From positions 1-5,595 of the forward strand of contig CAIMHL010000534.1 of NCBI GenBank assembly GCA_903840825.1: a stretch of DNA of 5,595 bases, given 5' to 3'. Below the pieces are notes generated by a model. That model did no database searches, had not been told where the DNA came from, and saw nothing but the letters and a program-made list of their open reading frames with translations. Positions 1 through 5,595 of the stretch are shown piece after piece (within the stretch, counting starts at the first letter, position 1; every line of letters begins with the position of its first letter). This DNA is from an uncultured beta proteobacterium (GTDB lineage: Bacteria > Pseudomonadota > Gammaproteobacteria > Burkholderiales > Burkholderiaceae_C). The translations under genes were made by a program, and so were the position numbers.

Positions 1-369
1 AGACTCTACCGAAGTCGCCCGGCCTTGCATAGTCGGGATGACGAATTTGGTGGTTTTTCATGGTTGGATGTGGAGGACCGGGCCCAGTCCATCTTCAGCT
101 TCGCCCGCTTTGGCCTTACGGGCGATTCACCGGTGGTGGTTTGCAACCTGACACCCGTGGTGCGGCATGGTTACCGTATGGGTTTGCCACAGGGTGGCAT
201 TTGGCGTGAGCTGCTCAACACGGATGCTGGCCTCTACGGCGGCAGCGGTGTGGTCAACCCCAAGGCCCTGCCTGCACAGCCCATTCATTGGCAGGGTCAG
301 GACTGCTCCGTGTTACTTTCGTTGCCTCCACTGGGTGTGGTGTGGCTTGAGTTGGAAGCCGCGTCATGA
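1..369 (+). CDS. glgB: 1,4-alpha-glucan branching enzyme GlgB, C-terminal part (5' end outside window)
   Basis: This is the 3' end of a gene that begins before the window; the frame is open from base 1 and gives 122 residues before TGA at 367-369. GlgB cuts alpha-1,4 glucan chains and rejoins them through alpha-1,6 bonds, creating glycogen branches in the cytoplasm. What is visible is the end of the GH13 barrel and the all-beta C-terminal domain. Family-typical stretches are LPALH-like RPALHSRD, GFSWLDVEDRAQSIFSF (around residues 19-35), VVVCNLTPVVRHGYRMG, LNTDAGLYGGSGVVN and a final LPPLGVVWLELE. The catalytic residues lie upstream and cannot be checked. The stop overlaps the glgX start. A TTG at 25-27 is an internal Leu codon, not a start. 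Identification is firm because the order and spacing of these motifs match GlgB C-termini closely. Confidence 0.93.
   Translation, partial: RLYRSRPALHSRDDEFGGFSWLDVEDRAQSIFSFARFGLTGDSPVVVCNLTPVVRHGYRMGLPQGGIWRELLNTDAGLYGGSGVVNPKALPAQPIHWQGQDCSVLLSLPPLGVVWLELEAAS
354..369 (+). promoter_or_regulatory. ribosome binding site and ATGA stop-start overlap, glgB/glgX
   Basis: GGAAG at 354-358 lies 7 bases before the ATG at 366-368. The ATG shares bases 367-368 with the glgB stop TGA at 367-369. The arrangement fixes the glgX start and is the classical form for translational coupling (inference; not measured). Confidence 0.75.
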
Positions 370-2519
370 ACGGGCTCGTCCAACTAGATGCCTTGTCGGT
401 ATGTGAAGCCGGCAAGCCTTGGCCGATGGGTGCGAGTTGCCAAACCATAGATGGGCAGTCAGGGGTTAACTTTGCGGTGTTTTCGCGCAATGCCACCCGG
501 CTTGAGGTGTGCTTATATGAGGCCTGTGGGCAGGTTGAAAGGTGTCGTTTTCCTTTGCCTCATTGCTCTAACGGAATCTGGCACGGGTTCATGGCTGGTT
601 TGCATGCCGGGCCGCTTTATGGCCTGCGCGCCTTTGGTCCGTATGAGCCGCATCGGGGGCTGCGATTTAATGCAGCCAAATTACTGATTGATCCCTTTGC
701 CCGTGCACTCCATGGACCCACCCAGTCACTGTCGCTGGAGTTTGACTATGTGCCACCGTGGACCCGCTCTGAGGCCGTGCAGCCCGACCCCGAGGACAAC
801 GCGGCGCGAATCCCCAAAGCCCAGGTGCTCGACCTTGAGGCAGAGCGCAAAGCTGGTGCGGCCCTGGCGCCAGGCCCCCGCATAGCACTCAACAAAACCA
901 TACTTTACGAGGCCCACGTCAAGGGCTTAACGCAACGCCACCCGGACGTGCCCGCCAGCTTGCGCGGCACCTACGCAGGTCTTGCTTCGACTCCAATGCT
1001 GGCGCATTTTCAGCGCCTAGGGATCACCATTTGCCTGCTGCCTGTCCAGTTGTTTATCACGGAGGCGCAGTTGCTCAAAAAAGGATTGAGCAACTACTGG
1101 GGCTACAACACCTTGGGCTACTTTATGCCTGAGCCGCGCTACGCCAGCGCGCAGTTTGCTGATGTTCGCACCGAGTTCCGGCACATGGTGAATCAACTCC
1201 ACAGGCATGGGTTTGAGGTGGTGCTCTACGTGGTGTTCAACCACAGCGCCGAGAGCGATGCCTTGGGTCCTACTTTAAGTTGGCGGGGGCTGGACAATGC
1301 CAGTTGGTATGCGCAAGGCGAGGGTGGTGCCCCCCTGAACTTCAGCGGCTGCGGCAATAGTTTCAACCTGAATCAGCCCTGCGCCCTGCAAATGGTGATG
1401 GACAGTTTGCGCTGGTGGGTGCAAGCATTTGGTGTCGATGGTTTTCGCTTTGATCTGGCCACCACGCTGGGGCGTGACCCAGCGCTTAATTACCAATTCT
1501 CTGCAGGCGCTGGTCTGGTCAGTGCCATCGGGCAAGACCGTGTGTTGTCGGGGGGGAAGTTGTTGTCGGAGCCTTGGGATGTGGGGCCGCAGGGTTACCA
1601 GCTGGGTCAATATCCTGCGGGCTGGTGCGAGTGGAATGACCGTTTCTGCGACACCGCCCGCGCCTACTGGCTGGGGCATGACTGCACGCGCGGCGAGATG
1701 GCGCGCCGCCTCACTGGCTCCAGTGACTACTTTGCCCACGAGGGGCGAGGGCCACTTGCGAGCATTAATCTGATCACCGCACACGATGGCATGACGCTGG
1801 CTGATGTGACCTCCTACCGCGAGAAACACAACCTGGCCAATGGTGAAAACAGCCAGGACGGACACAGCCAAAACCTCAGCGCCAACGCGGGCGTGGAAGG
1901 CCCCTCGCATGATGCGGCGGTGCTGGTACTGCGCGGGCAGTGGCAGCGCGCCTTGCTGGCCACCCTGTTTTGTGCGCAAGGCGTACCGCAGTTGTTGGCG
2001 AGTGATGAGCTGGGGCATTCCCAGCAAGGCAACAACAACGCCTATTGCCAGGACAACGAGACCACCTGGCTGGACAGGGCGAACGCTGACCAGGCGCTCA
2101 CCCACTTTGTTGCCGGCCTCATTCACCTGCGCCACGCGCACCCTGCGCTGCGCCACGCACGCTACTTCACGGGTACTGGCAGTCCGGACATCGCCTGGCG
2201 CAACGCCGACGGTGCCACCCTAAGTGTTGCCGATTGGGAGAGCCCGCTGCACCGCAGTTTTGCCTGCGTCATTGAGGTGGGTGAGGCTGGGGTAATGGCC
2301 ACTGAGCGTTGGATGCTGATCTTTCACCCTGGCCCTGAAACACATTCATTTGCCCTGCCCCCTGGTCACTGGTGGTGTACGTTGGACAGCGCACAGGCCT
2401 TGCTGGTGCCAGCACCCGCAGCCACCGGGACTTTGTCGGTGACTCAATCATTGACGCTCTCTGCTTGCACGGTGGTGGGTTTGGTGCAGCCCGTTGATGC
2501 TCATAAGGCCGCGCTATGA
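366..2519 (+). CDS. glgX: glycogen debranching enzyme GlgX (GH13 isoamylase type)
   Basis: The 717-residue product is a cytoplasmic enzyme that hydrolyses alpha-1,6 bonds of short side chains, mostly those already trimmed by phosphorylase. A CBM48 N-terminal domain spans about residues 15-105 (LRAFGPYEPHRGLRFNAAK), followed by the GH13 barrel. Motifs seen: YEAHVKG at 181, SNYWGYN at 242, FNHSAE at 291, DGFRFD at 358 with nucleophile Asp363, SEPWD at 401 with acid Glu402, TAHDG at 471 with Asp474, and GNNNAYCQDN at 555. The family is usually about 650-720 residues. The ATG at 366 is chosen because it overlaps the glgB stop and follows GGAAG by 7 bases. Odd points: Tyr288 replaces the Asp normally opening conserved region I (LDVVxNH), one residue seems missing around GITICLLP (219-226), and ASDE (545-548) replaces the usual AGDE. 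TreX or plain isoamylase is possible by sequence, but the glg context favours GlgX. Confidence 0.95.
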   Translation: MNGLVQLDALSVCEAGKPWPMGASCQTIDGQSGVNFAVFSRNATRLEVCLYEACGQVERCRFPLPHCSNGIWHGFMAGLHAGPLYGLRAFGPYEPHRGLRFNAAKLLIDPFARALHGPTQSLSLEFDYVPPWTRSEAVQPDPEDNAARIPKAQVLDLEAERKAGAALAPGPRIALNKTILYEAHVKGLTQRHPDVPASLRGTYAGLASTPMLAHFQRLGITICLLPVQLFITEAQLLKKGLSNYWGYNTLGYFMPEPRYASAQFADVRTEFRHMVNQLHRHGFEVVLYVVFNHSAESDALGPTLSWRGLDNASWYAQGEGGAPLNFSGCGNSFNLNQPCALQMVMDSLRWWVQAFGVDGFRFDLATTLGRDPALNYQFSAGAGLVSAIGQDRVLSGGKLLSEPWDVGPQGYQLGQYPAGWCEWNDRFCDTARAYWLGHDCTRGEMARRLTGSSDYFAHEGRGPLASINLITAHDGMTLADVTSYREKHNLANGENSQDGHSQNLSANAGVEGPSHDAAVLVLRGQWQRALLATLFCAQGVPQLLASDELGHSQQGNNNAYCQDNETTWLDRANADQALTHFVAGLIHLRHAHPALRHARYFTGTGSPDIAWRNADGATLSVADWESPLHRSFACVIEVGEAGVMATERWMLIFHPGPETHSFALPPGHWWCTLDSAQALLVPAPAATGTLSVTQSLTLSACTVVGLVQPVDAHKAAL
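2505..2519 (+). promoter_or_regulatory. ribosome binding site and ATGA stop-start overlap, glgX/malQ
   Basis: AAGG at 2505-2508 sits 7 bases before the ATG at 2516-2518, which overlaps the glgX stop TGA at 2517-2519. The core is short, so malQ may depend largely on ribosomes finishing glgX. Confidence 0.7.
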
Positions 2520-4063
2520 AGTGGCACGGTGACAATCCTTTGGCGCGTCGGACCAGTGGCGTGCTCTTGCACCTCACCTCCTTGCCGGGTCGGTATGGGT
2601 CGGGCGACCTAGGGGTGGAGGCCTATCATTTTGTGGATTGGCTGGCATCAGCCCGGCAAAGCTTTTGGCAAATATTGCCGCTCTCGCCCGTGGGGGCGGG
2701 CAACTCGCCTTACGACAGCCCTTGCACTTTTGCGGGCAATCCGTGGTTGATTGATCTTGGCGCTTTGGTTGACAAAGGCTGGTTGGCCCCGCAGCCTGAG
2801 GCCGAGTTTGAGGCGGAGACCTGCAATTTCGAGCAGGTCGCTCCCTACCGCATAGCGTGCTTACGCGCTGCTTGGCAAGGTTTTTTGCATCATGCCTCGC
2901 CCGCAGATGCACAAGGATTGGCCGACTACCAGGCCCAAGAGGCCTCTTGGCTGGAAGGCTATGCACTGTTCATGGCCTTGCAAGATCGGTATGGTGAGCC
3001 CTGGACGCAGTGGCCTCCAACGCTTGCCCGCGGAGAAACAGCCGCTTTGGCAGAGGCGGCAAACCTGCTGTCTGAGTCGTTGCAGTTTTATAGCTTTACG
3101 CAATGGTGCTTCAGCGAGCAGTGGCAGCGCCTGCACACCTATGCCCAGTCGCGCGGCGTTGCCATCATGGGTGATGCGCCGATTTTTGTGGCGAACCACA
3201 GTGCCGATGTCTGGCTCAATGCCGAGCAATACGATCTTGATGAACGGGGCGAACCCCGGGTAGTGGCCGGCGTACCGCCTGACCATTTCAGCGCCACAGG
3301 CCAGCGCTGGGGCAACCCCTTGTACCGCTGGGAGGCGATGCAGGCCGATGGATTTGAGTGGTGGAAAAACCGACTGAACCACCTGCTTGGATGGGTCGAT
3401 GTGGTCAGGCTTGACCACTTTCGGGGGTTTGAGTCGTACTGGGTAATTCCGGACCATGAGCCCACCGCCCAGGCCGGCCACTGGCGTGCGGGGCCGGGCC
3501 TAGGTTTGTTTGACGCCTTGGCCAGCGGCACTCGCCAAGGGTGGCCCTTTGTGGCCGAAGACCTGGGGCAAATCACGCCCGAGGTGGTCGCACTGCGCCA
3601 TGCGTGTGGTTTTCCCGGCATGCGGGTGATGCAATTTGCGTTTGGCGACACCTCAGAAAACTCCTATTTGCCGCACAATTTTGATGCCCAAACAGTGGCC
3701 TACACCGGCACGCATGACAACGACACCACCGTAGGCTGGTGGCAAACAGCCGCACCGGCCGAGCGCCAATCGGCCCGCGCTTACCTAGGCCCTTTGGCCG
3801 AGTCCGAAATTCACTGGGCCATGATGCAATCGTTGTCGCAGTCGGTGGCCAATACGGTTATTTTTCCTATGCAAGATGTGCTGGGGCTAGATGGGGCCCA
3901 CCGCATGAACACACCAGGCCGCGCGCAGGGGTGCTGGCGGTGGCGGTTTCAGTGGCACCAAGTACACAAAGAGGGGCAGCGTTTGGCTGAGCTCACCCAA
4001 GCCCATGGGCGCAATGCGCCCTCCGAATTTATGCCCCTCATTCATCTAAAAGGTAGCCCATGA
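2516..4063 (+). CDS. malQ: 4-alpha-glucanotransferase (amylomaltase, GH77)
   Basis: This 515-residue cytoplasmic enzyme transfers maltooligosaccharide segments between alpha-1,4 glucans, releasing glucose; it recycles the short chains freed by debranching. It fits the compact bacterial GH77 type of about 500 residues. Motifs in order: SGVLLHLTSLPGRYGSGDLG near residues 14-33, NSPYDSPCTFAGNP at 63-76, GDAPIFVANHSADVW at 219-233, VVRLDHFRGFE at 296-306 with nucleophile Asp300, AEDLG at 347 with acid/base Glu348, and YTGTHDNDTTVGWW at 396 with transition-state Asp401. FPMQDVLGL, MNTPG and WRWRF follow near the C-terminus. The spacing of the triad is close to that of the Thermus enzyme (Asp293, Glu340, Asp395, from memory). 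The ATG at 2516 overlaps the glgX stop and has AAGG 7 bases upstream. Its place between glgX and glgC ties it to glycogen turnover rather than to a maltose regulon, which is inference from context. Confidence 0.95.
   Translation: MKWHGDNPLARRTSGVLLHLTSLPGRYGSGDLGVEAYHFVDWLASARQSFWQILPLSPVGAGNSPYDSPCTFAGNPWLIDLGALVDKGWLAPQPEAEFEAETCNFEQVAPYRIACLRAAWQGFLHHASPADAQGLADYQAQEASWLEGYALFMALQDRYGEPWTQWPPTLARGETAALAEAANLLSESLQFYSFTQWCFSEQWQRLHTYAQSRGVAIMGDAPIFVANHSADVWLNAEQYDLDERGEPRVVAGVPPDHFSATGQRWGNPLYRWEAMQADGFEWWKNRLNHLLGWVDVVRLDHFRGFESYWVIPDHEPTAQAGHWRAGPGLGLFDALASGTRQGWPFVAEDLGQITPEVVALRHACGFPGMRVMQFAFGDTSENSYLPHNFDAQTVAYTGTHDNDTTVGWWQTAAPAERQSARAYLGPLAESEIHWAMMQSLSQSVANTVIFPMQDVLGLDGAHRMNTPGRAQGCWRWRFQWHQVHKEGQRLAELTQAHGRNAPSEFMPLIHLKGSP
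4048..4063 (+). promoter_or_regulatory. ribosome binding site and ATGA stop-start overlap, malQ/glgC
   Basis: AAAAGG at 4048-4053 is 6 bases before the ATG at 4060-4062, which overlaps the malQ stop TGA at 4061-4063. The local sequence (TCATCTAAAAGG) is more A/T-rich than the flanking coding sequence, which should keep this start accessible. Confidence 0.75.
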
Positions 4064-5343
4064 GAAACGGTGATCAACACCAACTCGTACGGCAAACCAT
4101 TGCCCTCATCTTGGCCGGTGGCAGAGGCGCCCGGCTGAATGCCCTGACCGAGCACTGTGCCAAACCGGCCGTGTTTTTTGGCGGCAAGTTTCGCATCATT
4201 GATTTCGTGCTCTCAAACTGCCTGAACTCCGGTGTTCACCGCATGGGCGTCTTGACGCAATACAAGTCTCACAGCCTGCTTCGTCACCTCCAGCATGGCT
4301 GGTCATTTTTGCGCAATGAGTTCAACGAGTTCATTGACCTGCTGCCCGCCCAGCAACGAGTCGATGAAGAGTCGTGGTACCGGGGAACGGCCGATGCGGT
4401 GTTTCAAAACCTTGATATTTTGCGCAGCCAACGGGCCAAATACCTGCTAATTTTGGCGGGCGATCACGTCTACAAAATGGACTATGCCCGCCTGATTGAA
4501 GACCATGTGGCCAGTGGCGCCCGGTGTACCGTGGCGTGCATTGAAGTCCCGCTGGCGCAGGCGTCTGCCTTTGGTGTGATGACGGTGGATGAGACGCATC
4601 GCATCACCGGTTTTGAAGAAAAACCAGTTTGCCCCAAAGCCATGCCTGGCTCCCCTGGCCTTGCGCTGGCCAGCATGGGGGTTTATGTGTTTGATGCGCA
4701 CTACCTCTATGACGCATTGGAGGCTGATCTCAAAGACCCCCATTCACACCACGATTTTGGCCAGGACCTGATTCCGGCGATGGTGGCGCGTGGCGAGGCC
4801 GTGTCCCATCCCTTTGGGCGTTCTTGCGTCAAAACCAGCCCGCAAGCACCAGCCTACTGGCGCGATGTAGGAACGGTTGATGCTTTTTGGGCTACCAATA
4901 TTGACTTGACTGCCACTGTGCCTGAGCTGGATTTATACGACCAAGAGTGGCCGATATGGACCTACCAAGACACCTTGCCGCCCGCCAAATTTGTCTTTGA
5001 TGACGAGGGTCGACGCGGTATGGCGGTCGATTCGCTGGTGGCGGGTGGGTGCATTGTTTCAGGCTCTTCCGTGCGGCGCTCGGTGTTGTTTACGGGGGTC
5101 AAAATCCAGTCGTTCAGCAGCGTGGAGGAGGCCGTTATTTTGCCCGGTGCCGACATTGGGAAGGGCTGCTGTTTACGCAAAGTGGTGGTCGATGAAGCTT
5201 GCCATTTGCCTGAAGGCATGACCATCGGCTTTGATCCCAAAGCAGACGCCCAGCGGTTTCACCGCACGCCCAGCGGCGTGGTGCTGGTGACCGCCGCCAT
5301 GGTCAAGGCTTTGACGATGGGCAAGGGGAAGACGGGCGTATGA
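4060..5343 (+). CDS. glgC: glucose-1-phosphate adenylyltransferase (ADP-glucose pyrophosphorylase)
   Basis: The 427-residue product makes ADP-glucose and pyrophosphate from glucose-1-phosphate and ATP, the committed and normally allosterically controlled step of glycogen synthesis. Residues 14-285 form the nucleotidyltransferase domain: LAGGRGARL at 18-26, AKPAV at 34-38, WYRGTADAV from 106, LAGDHVYKMDY from 132, FEEKP from 185 and YWRDVGT from 266. About 300-420 form the left-handed beta-helix domain. It appears to align with E. coli GlgC (431 residues) at a constant offset of 7, without internal gaps. Tyr107, Asp135, Glu187, Lys188 and Asp269 match E. coli Tyr114, Asp142, Glu194, Lys195 and Asp276, so catalysis should be intact. 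In contrast, several regulatory residues differ: Lys39, Arg40, His46, Arg130, Arg386 and Arg419 of E. coli are His32, Cys33, Phe39, Ser123, Glu379 and Ala412 here. The start overlaps the malQ stop and follows AAAAGG by 6 bases. Confidence 0.97.
   Translation: MRNGDQHQLVRQTIALILAGGRGARLNALTEHCAKPAVFFGGKFRIIDFVLSNCLNSGVHRMGVLTQYKSHSLLRHLQHGWSFLRNEFNEFIDLLPAQQRVDEESWYRGTADAVFQNLDILRSQRAKYLLILAGDHVYKMDYARLIEDHVASGARCTVACIEVPLAQASAFGVMTVDETHRITGFEEKPVCPKAMPGSPGLALASMGVYVFDAHYLYDALEADLKDPHSHHDFGQDLIPAMVARGEAVSHPFGRSCVKTSPQAPAYWRDVGTVDAFWATNIDLTATVPELDLYDQEWPIWTYQDTLPPAKFVFDDEGRRGMAVDSLVAGGCIVSGSSVRRSVLFTGVKIQSFSSVEEAVILPGADIGKGCCLRKVVVDEACHLPEGMTIGFDPKADAQRFHRTPSGVVLVTAAMVKALTMGKGKTGV
5323..5343 (+). 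promoter_or_regulatory. ribosome binding site and ATGA stop-start overlap, glgC/glgA
   Basis: The purine run AAGGGGAAG at 5323-5331 ends 8 bases before the ATG at 5340-5342, which overlaps the glgC stop TGA at 5341-5343. It could pair with the anti-Shine-Dalgarno in either of two registers (AAGGGG or GGGAAG). Confidence 0.7.
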
Positions 5344-5595
5344 AGGTGCTGTTTGTGTGTGCCGAGCTGTATCCGTTTTTGAAAACGGGGGGTCTGGCGG
5401 ATGTGGCTGCAGGCTTGCCACCCGCGCTCAAGGCCTTGGGCTGCGATGTGCGCCTGCTGATGCCCGGATTTCCTGCACTGATGAACGCAGCCCGCAGCAC
5501 CAAACCCTTGGCGGCCTTGCCGCAAACCCCCTTGCCATGGGGGTCGGCGCTCCAACTGCCGCAAGCCAGCTTGGTGCAAGCCAAACTGCCCGGGG
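5340..5595 (+). CDS. glgA: glycogen synthase GlgA, N-terminal part (3' end outside window)
   Basis: Eighty-five codons are visible and the frame stays open to the window end. GlgA (GT5, GT-B fold) transfers glucose from ADP-glucose to the non-reducing ends of growing alpha-1,4 chains. The N-terminus has the family signature: MKVLFVCAELYPFLKTGGLADV, of which Lys15-Thr-Gly-Gly is the ADP-glucose-binding loop, then ALGCDVRLLMPGFPAL around residues 33-47. Residues 48-85 (Ala, Leu and Pro rich) lie in a region that varies between synthases. The ATG at 5340 overlaps the glgC stop, and a purine-rich stretch AAGGGGAAG lies 8-16 bases before it. The C-terminal nucleotide-binding half and its conserved Glu cannot be checked. 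It directly follows glgC, so the enzyme that makes ADP-glucose and the one that uses it are adjacent and overlapping. Confidence 0.95.
   Translation, partial: MKVLFVCAELYPFLKTGGLADVAAGLPPALKALGCDVRLLMPGFPALMNAARSTKPLAALPQTPLPWGSALQLPQASLVQAKLPG

Noticed and set aside
25..369. A separate 114-residue gene starting at TTG 25
   Set aside because: The frame is open to base 1 and the preceding residues (RLYRSRPA) continue the GlgB pattern, so this is the tail of a longer gene, not a small gene.
1550..1556. A run of seven G in glgX as a possible slippage or frameshift site
   Set aside because: The reading frame continues without a break into the conserved SEPWD motif, and there is no overlapping out-of-frame product worth proposing. 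It is only a spot to watch for read errors.
1275..2156. A 293-codon open frame on the minus strand, inside glgX
   Set aside because: It lies antisense to the most conserved part of GlgX. Its product is low-complexity (Arg, Val, Gln, Ala) with no recognisable domain. In GC-rich genes the minus-strand frame often stays open because of third-position bias.
2861..3481. A 206-codon open frame on the minus strand, inside malQ
   Set aside because: It is antisense to conserved GH77 motifs, has no recognisable motif, and has no convincing ribosome site or independent promoter. It is a shadow of the real gene.
4043..4059. Internal promoter for glgC in the A/T-richer stretch before its start
   Set aside because: The stretch is very short and lies in the malQ coding end; no paired -35 and -10 boxes with sensible spacing could be made out. 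It is better explained as the ribosome binding site.
1..5595. CRISPR array, transposon ends, tRNA or rRNA, rho-independent terminator
   Set aside because: The window is coding from end to end. No direct repeat array, long inverted repeats, RNA gene sequence or GC hairpin followed by a T run was seen.

Overview
The window is one uninterrupted stretch of plus-strand coding sequence that reads as the core of a bacterial glycogen operon: the 3' end of glgB (branching enzyme), then complete glgX (debranching enzyme), malQ (4-alpha-glucanotransferase) and glgC (ADP-glucose pyrophosphorylase), then the 5' end of glgA (glycogen synthase). There is no intergenic DNA. All four junctions have the same form, ATGA, in which the last A of the upstream sense codon plus the TGA stop supplies the next ATG. 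No promoter, terminator, RNA gene, mobile element, repeat array or CRISPR was seen, so the operon promoter must lie upstream of position 1.

The organism is most likely a betaproteobacterium, perhaps of the Comamonadaceae (Rhodoferax/Polaromonas-like). This rests on moderately high GC (roughly 60% by eye) and on remembered similarity of the GlgC and GlgX proteins to that group. It is an inference, not a database result.

Layout: 1-369 glgB C-terminus; 366-2519 glgX; 2516-4063 malQ; 4060-5343 glgC; 5340 to the window end, glgA N-terminus. GlgC makes ADP-glucose, GlgA polymerises it and GlgB adds alpha-1,6 branches. GlgX removes short branches, releasing maltooligosaccharides, and MalQ disproportionates these back into longer glucans and glucose. 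Synthesis and recycling are therefore encoded on one message. Glycogen phosphorylase (glgP) is not in the window.

This is a well-known pathway and I do not see an undescribed system. The parts worth a second look are residue-level. GlgC keeps its catalytic residues but lacks most of the basic residues that form the activator/inhibitor pocket of the E. coli enzyme. GlgX keeps its catalytic triad but has Tyr where GH13 conserved region I almost always has Asp. The run of four identical ATGA junctions also suggests strong translational coupling.
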